Positions 20,816 through 28,773 of a DNA stretch of 33,479 nucleotides are shown piece by piece. The DNA lies in NCBI GenBank assembly GCA_002428015.1, contig DIZW01000068.1, forward strand, positions 1,150 to 34,628, read 5' to 3'. The position numbers and the translations under genes are program-made. How positions within the stretch are numbered: the first letter of the stretch is position 1; every line of letters begins with the position of its first letter. This DNA is from Oxalobacteraceae bacterium UBA6018 (GTDB lineage Bacteria; Pseudomonadota; Gammaproteobacteria; Burkholderiales; Burkholderiaceae_D). The notes under the pieces are model-generated. The model saw only the letters and a list, made by a program, of their open reading frames with translations, had not been told where the DNA came from and did not search any database.

Positions 20816-22021
20816 TCAGGTTTTCAACTGGCTCATGGTGTCGTAGATCGGCCCCAGCACGGACAGCATGATCCAGCCGAGCAGCAGGCCAAGCGTGACC
20901 GTCATGGCCGGCTCGATGAGCGCCTGCACGCGCTCGATCATCTCCTTGACTTCGCGATTGTAGAAATAGCTGACGTTGCGCAGCGCGCCGTCCAGCGCGC
21001 CGGTGGACTCGCCCACGCGCAGCATGCGCAGCACCAGCGGCGGGAACACGCCGCTATGCTGAAAGGCCATCGTCACGCTCTGGCCGTCCGAGATCAGCTG
21101 GGCGGCGCGGCGCAGGCCTGCCGCCACCATGCGGTTGCCCACGATGCCTTCGGAAAGGCGGATGCATTCGAGGATGGTGATGCCCGAGCCGTACATCAGG
21201 CCGAAGAAAGTGGCGAAGCGGGCCAGGATGATCTTGTGCAGCACGGGGCCGATCAGCGGCACGCGCAGCTTGAGGCCGTCGAAGGCCAGGCGCGCGCCCT
21301 CGCTGCGCTTGAGCCAGAAGCGCAGCAGGGCGTAGCTGGCCAGCGGCAGCGCCAGGATCAGATACCATTCATCGATGAAGATACGCGACACGAAGATCAG
21401 CGCGCGGGTGTGCAGCGGCAGGGTGCCGCCCATGTTCTTGATGAAGGCGGTCAGCTGGGGCACCAGCACGATCATCAGGAAGAAGGTCACGGCCAGCACC
21501 ACCACGGCGACGATGATCGGATAGGTGACGATCTTCCGGGTCTGGGCCGCCAGCTCGTCCTGCCACTTGAGGCTCTCCGACAGGTTGCGGAACACCTCGG
21601 CCAGGCGGCCGCTCGATTCGCCGGCGGTGATCAGGCTGGTGAAGGTTTCGTTGAACACCGCGCCGTGGTGGCGCAGGGCGTCCGACAACGACTGGCCGCC
21701 TTCGATGCTTTCGATCAGGTCGGTGACGATCTCGCGCATGCGCGGGTGGTCGAGCGAGTCGCGCAGGTCGCCCAAGCCTTCCAGGATCGGCACGCCGGCG
21801 CCGGTGAGCTGCTCCATGTGGAAGCAGAAGTTGATCAGGTCGGCGCGGCGCACCACCCGCTTGCCGAAGGCGACCGCCTTCTGGGTCGACAGGCGGTAGT
21901 CAATCAGGTCCAGCTCCATGCGGCGCAGGCGCAGTTCCAGGTCGGCGCTGTTGGCCGCGTCCATGGCGCCCGGCACCATGGCGCCGGCGGGGTCCATCGC
22001 GCGGTAGGCGTACAGCGGCAT
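20816..22021 (-). CDS. Type II secretion/type IV pilus platform protein (GspF/PilC family)
   Basis: A 401-residue inner-membrane platform protein. It begins MPLYAYRAMDPAGAMVPGAM, the usual GspF start, and has two repeated T2SSF cytoplasmic helical domains (about 65-190 and 265-390) with three membrane helices. The motif GESSGRLAEVFRNLSE in repeat 1 and GESTGALDGALRNVS in repeat 2 are the conserved Gly-Glu boxes. It starts in a TGATG overlap with the ATPase gene, and the ATPase should turn it to feed pilin into the fibre. A paralogue (MshG) is on the other strand at 30481-31713, so this locus has two platforms. Confidence 0.92.
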   Translation of the reverse strand: MPLYAYRAMDPAGAMVPGAMDAANSADLELRLRRMELDLIDYRLSTQKAVAFGKRVVRRADLINFCFHMEQLTGAGVPILEGLGDLRDSLDHPRMREIVTDLIESIEGGQSLSDALRHHGAVFNETFTSLITAGESSGRLAEVFRNLSESLKWQDELAAQTRKIVTYPIIVAVVVLAVTFFLMIVLVPQLTAFIKNMGGTLPLHTRALIFVSRIFIDEWYLILALPLASYALLRFWLKRSEGARLAFDGLKLRVPLIGPVLHKIILARFATFFGLMYGSGITILECIRLSEGIVGNRMVAAGLRRAAQLISDGQSVTMAFQHSGVFPPLVLRMLRVGESTGALDGALRNVSYFYNREVKEMIERVQALIEPAMTVTLGLLLGWIMLSVLGPIYDTMSQLKT

Positions 22022-23736
22022 CAGGCCAGCCTGTCGGTCAGGTCGACCACGCGCGCCACTTCCTCGAGCGAGGTGGCGCCTTCGAGCACGCGCCGCATGC
22101 CGTCGTCCACCAGCGAACGAAAGCCGGCGCCGCGGGCGCTGTCCTTCAGTTCACGCAGCGGCGCGCGGCGCGCGATGGCCTCGTCCAAGGCGGCCGACAC
22201 CTTGAGGATCTCCATGATCGCCATGCGCCCTTTGTAGCCCTGGTGCGCGCACCGCTCGCAGCCGGCGGCGCGGCAGATGGTGGCCGGCGAATCGGCGTCG
22301 CCCAGCCCCAGCAGGCGCCGTTCGACGGCGTCGGCCAGCACGCTTTGCTTGCAGTGCGGGCAAAGGCGGCGCACCAGGCGCTGGGCCACAATGCCGATGA
22401 TATTGCCGGCCATGATGTCGGGCAGGATGCCGATGTCGAGCAGGCGCGAAACCGAGCCGATGGCCGAATTGGTGTGCAGGGTCGAATACACCTGGTGACC
22501 CGTCATGGCGGCCGAAAACGCCATCTCGGCCGTTTCGCGGTCGCGGATCTCGCCCACCAGGATCACGTCCGGGTCCTGCCGCATCATCGAGCGGATGCCG
22601 TCGGCGAAGCCCATCTTGGCCGACTCGTTGATCGAGGTCTGGCGGATCATGGTCATCGGGTACTCGACCGGGTCCTCCAGGGTCATGATGTTCACGCCCT
22701 CGGTGTTGATGTGGTTGAGGATCGAGTACAGGGTGGTGGTCTTGCCGCTGCCGGTGGGGCCGGTGACGAGGATGACGCCGTGCGGGCGGGCGATCATCAG
22801 CTTGAGCAGGTGCAGCTCGTCCTCGCCCAGGCCCAGGCCGTCGAGCGGCACCAGGCCCTTGGCGCGGTCGAGCACCCGCAGCACGAAGTTCTCGCCGTGG
22901 GTGGTGGGCTGGCAGGAGGCGCGAAAATCGATCTGGCGGCCCGAGAACTTGATCGAGATGCGGCCATCCTGCGGCGCGCGCGACTCGGCGATGTTCATAT
23001 TGCTCATCACCTTCAGGCGTACCGCCATGGCCGGCCAGTAGGATTTGTGCAGGCTGCGGATCTGGCGCAGGATGCCGTCGATGCGGTAGCGGATGCGCAG
23101 GAAGCTCTGCTCCGGTTCGAAGTGGATGTCGGAGGCGCCGTTCTGCACCGCGTCGGCCAGCAGCGCGTCCATCAGGCGCACCATGGGCTGGCTGTATTCG
23201 TCGCTGGTGGCGGCCATGGCGGCGTAATTGACTTCGCCCGTTTCGATCTCGAGCAGGATGCCGTCGATCGACAGCTCGAAGCCGTAGTACTGGTCGATGG
23301 CGCGCGCGATGTCGGACTCGTTGACCAGCATCGGCGTGATGCTGATGCCCTTGACCAGCATGGCGCTGATCTGGTCCAGCGCCACCAGGTTGCTGGTGTC
23401 GGCCATGGCCAGGATGAGGTTATCGGTATCGCGCTCGTACACGATCGGGAACACGCGGTAGCGCTTGGCCACGTCCTTGGGGATGAGCTTCAAGGCGATC
23501 GCGTCGACCACCAGATTGCCCAGGTCGGCGCTTTGCTGGTTGAGGTTTTCCGACAGCGCCTCGCGCACGGTGGCCTCGGTGACGAAGCCGAGCGACACGA
23601 GCAGCTTGCCGAGCGGTTCGCCGCTGGGCAGGCCGCCGCGCTTTTGTTCGATCAGCGCGATGCGCAACTGGTCCTCGCTGATCACGCCTTTCTGGATCAG
23701 CAGTTTACCGAGCGGGAATTTGGATGGGTCGGACAT
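22021..23736 (-). CDS. GspE/PilB-type assembly ATPase, degenerate MshEN domain
   Basis: A 571-residue secretion ATPase that powers pilin assembly. I prefer ATG 23736, which follows GTGAGG; a GTG at 23745 overlapping the previous stop is possible. The N-terminal MshEN-like domain holds two 24-residue motifs at 8-31 and 41-64. Both begin Pro-Leu-Gly instead of Arg-Leu-Gly, the second ends in Asn rather than Gln, and the spacer is nine residues, so c-di-GMP binding is doubtful. Walker A GPTGSGK is at 326-332, Walker B DPDVILVGEIRD follows, and a Cys-rich zinc motif (CPHC ... CRAAGCERC) lies near the end. The platform gene overlaps its stop. Confidence 0.93.
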   Translation of the reverse strand: MSDPSKFPLGKLLIQKGVISEDQLRIALIEQKRGGLPSGEPLGKLLVSLGFVTEATVREALSENLNQQSADLGNLVVDAIALKLIPKDVAKRYRVFPIVYERDTDNLILAMADTSNLVALDQISAMLVKGISITPMLVNESDIARAIDQYYGFELSIDGILLEIETGEVNYAAMAATSDEYSQPMVRLMDALLADAVQNGASDIHFEPEQSFLRIRYRIDGILRQIRSLHKSYWPAMAVRLKVMSNMNIAESRAPQDGRISIKFSGRQIDFRASCQPTTHGENFVLRVLDRAKGLVPLDGLGLGEDELHLLKLMIARPHGVILVTGPTGSGKTTTLYSILNHINTEGVNIMTLEDPVEYPMTMIRQTSINESAKMGFADGIRSMMRQDPDVILVGEIRDRETAEMAFSAAMTGHQVYSTLHTNSAIGSVSRLLDIGILPDIMAGNIIGIVAQRLVRRLCPHCKQSVLADAVERRLLGLGDADSPATICRAAGCERCAHQGYKGRMAIMEILKVSAALDEAIARRAPLRELKDSARGAGFRSLVDDGMRRVLEGATSLEEVARVVDLTDRLA

Positions 23737-23741
23737 GTGCC

Positions 23742-25046
23742 TCACTGTCCGCCCAGCTCGCGCAGGCGCGCACTCGCGGCGGCGCGCTCGAAGTCCACCG
23801 GCCCCGTGCCGGCCAGTTCCAGCGCGCGCCGGTAGTAGGTCAAGGCCAGCGCGCCCTTGTTGAGGCGGTCCAGGCCGACGGCCAGGTTGAAGGCGTAGTC
23901 GGCGTTGCCGGGCGTGCTGCTGTAGGCGCGGAAGTAGTACTGCTGCGCCTCCGGCCAGCGGCCCTGGCGCGCATACACGTTCCCCAGCGCGAACAGCGCC
24001 GGTCCCGATTCCGGGCTGCGTTCGACCGCGTGACGCAGGCTGCTCTCGGACTGGCCGGCGTCGCCCACGCGCACGCTGGCCATGCCGGCCAGGGCGTCGT
24101 TATCGTTGGGGTCGAGGTCGAGCAGGCGCGCGTAGATGGCGCCGGCCTCGTCGAGCCGGCTGTCGTGCACGGCGATGGCGGCCATGCCGAGCAGCGCGTC
24201 GCGGTTGTTGGACTCGTGCCGCAGCACGCCCTGGTAGCCCTGGCGCGCGCCGGCCAGGTCGCCCCGCTCGAAAGCCAGGTAGGCGCCTTGCAGCGCTGGG
24301 TTGACTTGGGCGGGCCTGGTGGCGCGTGCCACGCGCACGTTGCCGTTATCGGACGAGGTGGCCGGGGTCGTGGCCGGTTCGGCCGGTGCGCGGCGCGCTG
24401 CGTGGGCCACAGGTGATGCCGCCGTTGGCGCGGCAGGCGGCGGAGCGACGCGCATGTACATATCGGGCGGCATTTGATCGCGCGAGGATGGCGGCGGGGC
24501 GTCGGCCATGACCGACGCCGCAGCGGGCCCCGCCGCCACGGGCGCGGCGGACGGCGCCGCGGTCAATGCAGGCGGCCCGCCGGACAGGGATGGGCCAAGC
24601 GCGGGCGGCAGGTTCTGGCCGGGCATCGGCACCATCGGCAGATGGCGGCTGGAGCCGGCGCCGTACATGGCGTTCCAGTAGATGTAGCCGAACACGCTGG
24701 CGACGATGGCCACGCCCGCGCCGAGGGCGCCCAGGCGCATCGCGCGCGCGCTCAGGTAGGGCGTGGCGCGCCTGGGACGTGCGCGCGGCGGAGGCGGCGG
24801 TGGGGGCGGGTTGCGCGCGCGCCTGGGCGGCTCGGGCGGCGCCGCGTCGGCCACGAATTCATGGGGCGGCGCCGGGTCGGCCTGGTCCAGCGGCGACAGG
24901 CTTAAAGGCTCGGCGGCGGCGCTCTCGCGCGGCGCCAGTTCCAGCACCTGATCGAAGGCTTCGGACGGCTTGCCCGGTTCCTCGTCGTGCACGTGGTTTT
25001 GCTTGGCGCGCTCGGCTTTTTTTAACGCCTGCATCAGGAGGCTCAT
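23742..25046 (-). CDS. mshN: MshN-like TPR pilus biogenesis protein
   Basis: A 434-residue protein beginning MSLLMQALKKAERAKQ, as in MshN and GspB/ExeB-like proteins. The N-terminal 95 residues are cytoplasmic, with a run of eight prolines near 80-87. One membrane helix (about 100-122) is followed by an Ala/Pro-rich periplasmic linker and then several TPR units (about 220-425), for example DALLGMAAIAVHDSRLDEAG and ALFALGNVYARQGRWPEAQQ. Its ATG overlaps the stop of the secretin gene by four bases. It probably helps to mount the secretin on the cell wall or the inner-membrane complex. Confidence 0.8.
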   Translation of the reverse strand: MSLLMQALKKAERAKQNHVHDEEPGKPSEAFDQVLELAPRESAAAEPLSLSPLDQADPAPPHEFVADAAPPEPPRRARNPPPPPPPPRARPRRATPYLSARAMRLGALGAGVAIVASVFGYIYWNAMYGAGSSRHLPMVPMPGQNLPPALGPSLSGGPPALTAAPSAAPVAAGPAAASVMADAPPPSSRDQMPPDMYMRVAPPPAAPTAASPVAHAARRAPAEPATTPATSSDNGNVRVARATRPAQVNPALQGAYLAFERGDLAGARQGYQGVLRHESNNRDALLGMAAIAVHDSRLDEAGAIYARLLDLDPNDNDALAGMASVRVGDAGQSESSLRHAVERSPESGPALFALGNVYARQGRWPEAQQYYFRAYSSTPGNADYAFNLAVGLDRLNKGALALTYYRRALELAGTGPVDFERAAASARLRELGGQ

Positions 25047-26914
25047 GGCGCCGATCCCTTGGCCTGGCCCGGTTCTGCGTAGGCGGGCGCGCTGCTGCCG
25101 TCGGGCAGCAGGTAGCGGAAAGCGCGGTAGTCGCCGTTGATGCTGGCATTCTTGACCACCACGGGCCGGATGAAAATCACCAGTTCGGTCTTGTTGGCTT
25201 GCTCGTTACGGTTGGAGAACAGGTTGCCAAGGAAGGGCACCTTGGCCGCGCCGGGAATGGCGTCCTTGGCGTTGTCGACCGAATCCTGCATCAGCCCGCC
25301 CAGCACCGAGATATCGCCGCTGTAGACCTTGAGGATGGACTCGATCTCCCGCGCCTGGATCACGGGCACGCGGCTGACCACATTACCGGCGGCCAGGGCC
25401 GGATTGGGGTCCTGCACGTAGCCGACGATGCGGGTGATGGTCGGGCGCACGTTCAGGGTCACCTCGTCGGTGTCGGAAATCTGCGGGGTGACGCTCATGA
25501 CGAAGCCGACCGGCACCGTCTCGAGCCGCGACTCGTAGGTCGCCGGGGTGGTGATGTTGCCGTTGACACCGATCACGGCCGGGGTCACCTTGATGCTGAA
25601 GAAGACGTTGTTGTCGACCACCTTGAGCATCGCGGTTTGGTTGTTCAGTACGCTGATCTTGGGGCTGGAGAGCACCTTGACCTTGCCGAAGGATTCGAGC
25701 AGTTGGATCGCGGCGCTGATATTGCCCAGCGCCGAGGCGGGATTGATGTAGCTGAGCGAGAACAGTCCGGGCGAGGTGCCGACCTGCACGCCGGAGGTGA
25801 GCCCGCCACCGATTTCCTTCTGCGACAGCGACAGTCCCCCGCGCAGGCGGTTCCAGTTGATGCCTTGCTGATACTGGTCGGACAGGCGCACCTCGATCAC
25901 GGTCGCCTCGATCAGCACCTGGCGCCTGGCGCTGCCCAGGACCAGGTCGAGGAACTGCTGGATCTTCTCATGCTGGCGGCCCGTCGCGCGCACGGCCAGC
26001 AGGCCGGCCTCGGCGTTGACGATCACCGACGGCAGGTTGCGCTCGCGCTCGGACTTCGACGCGCCGAAAGCGGCCAGCACGTTGTCGGGCGTGGGCTGGG
26101 CGCCTTGCTGCTGGGGTTGTTGCGGCTGTGGTTGCTGTCCGGGCTGCTGCGGACCTTGGCCGGCCTGCTGCGCCTGGCCGGGGGTGGCAGCCTGCTGCGG
26201 CTGCTGGGCCGTGACCTGGGTCGGCGCGTCATTGAGCGTGGTTTCGCGCAGCATGTCGCGGATATTTTTTTCCAGGCTGGCCCAGAAATTATTATCTGAA
26301 CGATTGACCACCGACGTGGTCGAATTGTTATTGCCCGAACCGCCGCCGGACGCCGCGCCGCCGCTGGTGGTGCCGTTGGGATTGGTGATGGTGGTCGAGT
26401 TGGACCCGCCGCCGGTGGTGGAGATCTGCGTGGCGATATTGACGCTGCTGGTGGTGCTGCGCGCCATGTTCACATAGTCGATCTTGTAATTGCGCCACAC
26501 CGGGGTGTCGGGCAGGACGGTCAAGGTGGCGCCGTTGAGCTCGTAACGCATGTCCACCTGGCGGGCGATGCGCTCTAGCAGTTGCGGCAAGGTCTGGTCG
26601 ATGGCGTTGAGGGTGACCGTGCCTTCGATGCCTGGGTGCACGTCAACGTTCAGGCCGGCATCGCGGGCCAGGGCGAACAGCACGGCTTGCGCGGGCACCT
26701 TGTGCACCGTGACGCTATAGGTTTCGGCCTTGGGCGTGGGCCGCGGCGCGGGCAGGGGCGCGGCGCGCAGCACCGGCTCCGGAATCCGGCCGGCCACGCG
26801 TGGCGGTTCGCTCACATGGCCGGGCGAGGGCGGCAGCGTGGGCGTGGCGCAGGCGCAGAGCAGGGCGCAGCAGATCGCCGTACTCAGCGGGGTAACCGTT
26901 GTTCTCAAATTCAT
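25043..26914 (-). CDS. mshL: MshL-type secretin (outer-membrane pore)
   Basis: A 623-residue outer-membrane secretin. The start at 26914 gives a lipoprotein-type signal with acylated Cys probably at 22 (LCAC, non-standard -2 position); the longer upstream frame lacks a signal. An STN/N0-like domain is near residues 60-130, followed by the MshL-specific segment IDYVNMARSTTSSV. A long Gly/Ser/Asn/Thr-rich linker (about 160-205) and a Gln/Pro-rich stretch (about 232-278) precede the secretin barrel (about 390-590), with VPVGFVMSVTPQI and the SVLGGLMQD / VPFLGNLF end motifs. It is the only secretin in view and should serve both strands' machinery. MshN overlaps its stop. Confidence 0.93.
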   Translation of the reverse strand: MNLRTTVTPLSTAICCALLCACATPTLPPSPGHVSEPPRVAGRIPEPVLRAAPLPAPRPTPKAETYSVTVHKVPAQAVLFALARDAGLNVDVHPGIEGTVTLNAIDQTLPQLLERIARQVDMRYELNGATLTVLPDTPVWRNYKIDYVNMARSTTSSVNIATQISTTGGGSNSTTITNPNGTTSGGAASGGGSGNNNSTTSVVNRSDNNFWASLEKNIRDMLRETTLNDAPTQVTAQQPQQAATPGQAQQAGQGPQQPGQQPQPQQPQQQGAQPTPDNVLAAFGASKSERERNLPSVIVNAEAGLLAVRATGRQHEKIQQFLDLVLGSARRQVLIEATVIEVRLSDQYQQGINWNRLRGGLSLSQKEIGGGLTSGVQVGTSPGLFSLSYINPASALGNISAAIQLLESFGKVKVLSSPKISVLNNQTAMLKVVDNNVFFSIKVTPAVIGVNGNITTPATYESRLETVPVGFVMSVTPQISDTDEVTLNVRPTITRIVGYVQDPNPALAAGNVVSRVPVIQAREIESILKVYSGDISVLGGLMQDSVDNAKDAIPGAAKVPFLGNLFSNRNEQANKTELVIFIRPVVVKNASINGDYRAFRYLLPDGSSAPAYAEPGQAKGSAP

Positions 26915-26982
26915 CGATGCGCTCGTCAGTGCCAAGCCACAATAATGGCGGAAAAAAGGGATGGGAGCAAATGGCGCCGCAC

Positions 26983-27891
26983 TCAGCGGAACCACACGCT
27001 GCGCGACACTAGCCAGGTCGTCAACACCGCCGCGCACAGGGCGCACAAGCCCAGCACTATGCGCCGCCGCGGAGAGGTGTTGTTACGAGTAAATGAACAG
27101 TCGGCACTGGCGGCCTTGGCGTGGCGCGCCTCGACCTGTTCGGCGTCGTCGGCGAAGGCGGCCATCAAGGCCTTGTCCGCCAAAATATTGATGCGTCGTA
27201 CGATGCCTTCGGACACGCGCGCGATGTGGCGGGTCGCTGCCGGGCTGAACAAGGCCGGGCCGTTGTAGCCGGCCGCATGCAGGCGGAAGGCGAGGAAGTC
27301 GGGGATTACGTCGGGCGGCATGGCCGGCACCTGGAAGCTGTGGGTGATGCGCTCCTTCAACTGGCGCATGCTGGGCAGGTCCAGGTGCTGGTCCAGCTCC
27401 GGTTGCCCGAACAGCACGATCTGCAGCAGCTTGTGGCGCGCCGTTTCCAGGTTCGAGAACAGGCGGATTTCTTCCAGTGTGTCGAGCGGCATCGCTTGCG
27501 CCTCCTCGACCAGCAGCAGCACCTGCTTGCCGGCGCTGTGCTTGTCGATCAGGTCGGCCTGCAACAGGCGGATCACCTCGTCGATGCGCTTGCCGGCCAC
27601 GTCCAGGCCGAGCTCGCCGGCGATCGCGTAGGGCACCTCGTGGCGGGCCAAGGTCGGGTTGGCCAGGTAGATCACTTCCACGCGGGGCGGCAAGCGGCTT
27701 TCGAGCATGCGGCACAGCATGGTCTTGCCGCTGCCGACTTCGCCGCTGACCTTGATGATGCCTTCGCCGTGCAAGACTGCGTACAGCAAGGCATCGAGTA
27801 TTGCGCCACGCGTATTGCCTGCGTAGAAAAAGGTGGGATTCGGGGTGATGCCGAAGGGCGCTTGCTGGAGGCCGAAATGCTGGTGGTACAT
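26983..27891 (-). CDS. mshM: MshM/ExeA-like AAA ATPase
   Basis: A 302-residue AAA ATPase of the ExeA/MshM class that acts at the inner membrane during secretin or pilus assembly. It begins MYHQHFGLQQAPFGITPNPT, the family hallmark. Walker A GEVGSGKT is at residues 50-57. Walker B is LLLVEEAQ at 125-132, with Glu where most relatives have Asp. A C-terminal membrane helix (about 276-297) ends the chain. The peptidoglycan-binding domain of ExeA is absent, as in MshM. It lies three bases after the ABC ATPase gene and 68 bases before the secretin gene. Confidence 0.88.
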   Translation of the reverse strand: MYHQHFGLQQAPFGITPNPTFFYAGNTRGAILDALLYAVLHGEGIIKVSGEVGSGKTMLCRMLESRLPPRVEVIYLANPTLARHEVPYAIAGELGLDVAGKRIDEVIRLLQADLIDKHSAGKQVLLLVEEAQAMPLDTLEEIRLFSNLETARHKLLQIVLFGQPELDQHLDLPSMRQLKERITHSFQVPAMPPDVIPDFLAFRLHAAGYNGPALFSPAATRHIARVSEGIVRRINILADKALMAAFADDAEQVEARHAKAASADCSFTRNNTSPRRRIVLGLCALCAAVLTTWLVSRSVWFR

Positions 27892-27894
27892 GGC

Positions 27895-28614
27895 TTACTG
27901 GATGCAGCGCAGGAAAGCCTGCTCCAGCGTGCCGGTTTCGAAGCGCGCGCGGCAGGCGCTCGGCGTGCCGCTGAAGGCCACGCGTCCCTGGTGCAGGATC
28001 GCCATACGGTCGCTCAGTTCCTCCACGTCGGCCAGCGCGTGGGAACTGAAGAACACGGTGGCGCCGGCGCGCATGGCCTGGCACAGGCGCTCCTTGAACA
28101 GGGCGCGCGCCTGCGGGTCCAGTCCGCTCATGGGCTCGTCCAGCACATAGGTTTGCTTGCCCGACAAGAAGCACCCGGCCAGGCCCAGCTTCTGGCTCAT
28201 GCCCTTCGAGTGTTGTCGCACCGGCGTGCGCAAGGCGGCCTGGTCGAGCCCGAGCGCGTCGACCGTGCGCGCCACCTCGGCCGCGTCGTAGGGCTGCCCT
28301 TGCAGCTTGAGGATGTAGCGCAGGAAGCCCGCGCCGCTCAGGAAATAGGGCGGCACGAAGCGTTCGGGCAGGAAGGCCAGCGGCTGGCGCGCCGCGGCCA
28401 GGCGGTGGCTGCGCCCGGCGATCTCGATGCTGCCGCCGTCGAGGGCGACGAAATCGAACAGGCATTTGATCAGGCTGGTCTTGCCTGCGCCGTTGATCCC
28501 GACCAGGCCCACGCATTCGCCCACGCCGACCTCCAGATCGACACCGTTCAACACCGGCTTGCCGGCGTAGCGTTTGGTCACCTGTTGAAAGCGCAATGCG
28601 GGAGGGCTCATCAT
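27895..28614 (-). CDS. ABC transporter ATP-binding protein, first gene of the pilus operon
   Basis: A 239-residue ABC ATPase. I chose ATG 28614 (MMSPPALRFQQVTKRY) because the domain begins there; a TTG at 28671 would add 19 residues unlike the family. Walker A GINGAGKT is at 39-46, the signature is SKGMSQ at 136-141 (LSGGQ variant common in ABC-2 exporters), Walker B YVLDEP at 156-161 and the switch His at 192. The D-loop SGLDP is intact. It resembles the NatA/CcmA-like group that pairs with ABC-2 permeases. The only such permease nearby is at the other end of the same operon (16757-17497). Substrate unknown. Confidence 0.88.
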   Translation of the reverse strand: MMSPPALRFQQVTKRYAGKPVLNGVDLEVGVGECVGLVGINGAGKTSLIKCLFDFVALDGGSIEIAGRSHRLAAARQPLAFLPERFVPPYFLSGAGFLRYILKLQGQPYDAAEVARTVDALGLDQAALRTPVRQHSKGMSQKLGLAGCFLSGKQTYVLDEPMSGLDPQARALFKERLCQAMRAGATVFFSSHALADVEELSDRMAILHQGRVAFSGTPSACRARFETGTLEQAFLRCIQ

Positions 28615-28773
28615 GGACGGGGCTGCTGTCGAAGTGGGCAGACTGTAGCGCATTGTGGACGGATTGCACAATGGCGCACGTTTGCCCGCGCACTAAATCA
28701 TTCCTAACGACAAATAATCGGTGTTTCTGACATAAAATGGCCCGCACGCAACTAATCACGCACGGGGTAGTCC
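28615..28773 (+). promoter_or_regulatory. Divergent promoter region between the two pilus operons
   Basis: A 159-base gap, distinctly A/T-rich at 28691-28738, separates the start of the ABC ATPase (minus) from mshE (plus). CATAAAAT at 28731-28738 is a plausible -10 for mshE with no clear -35. No good minus-strand hexamer pair was found. Because both operons start here, one regulator could control both. Confidence 0.45.
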
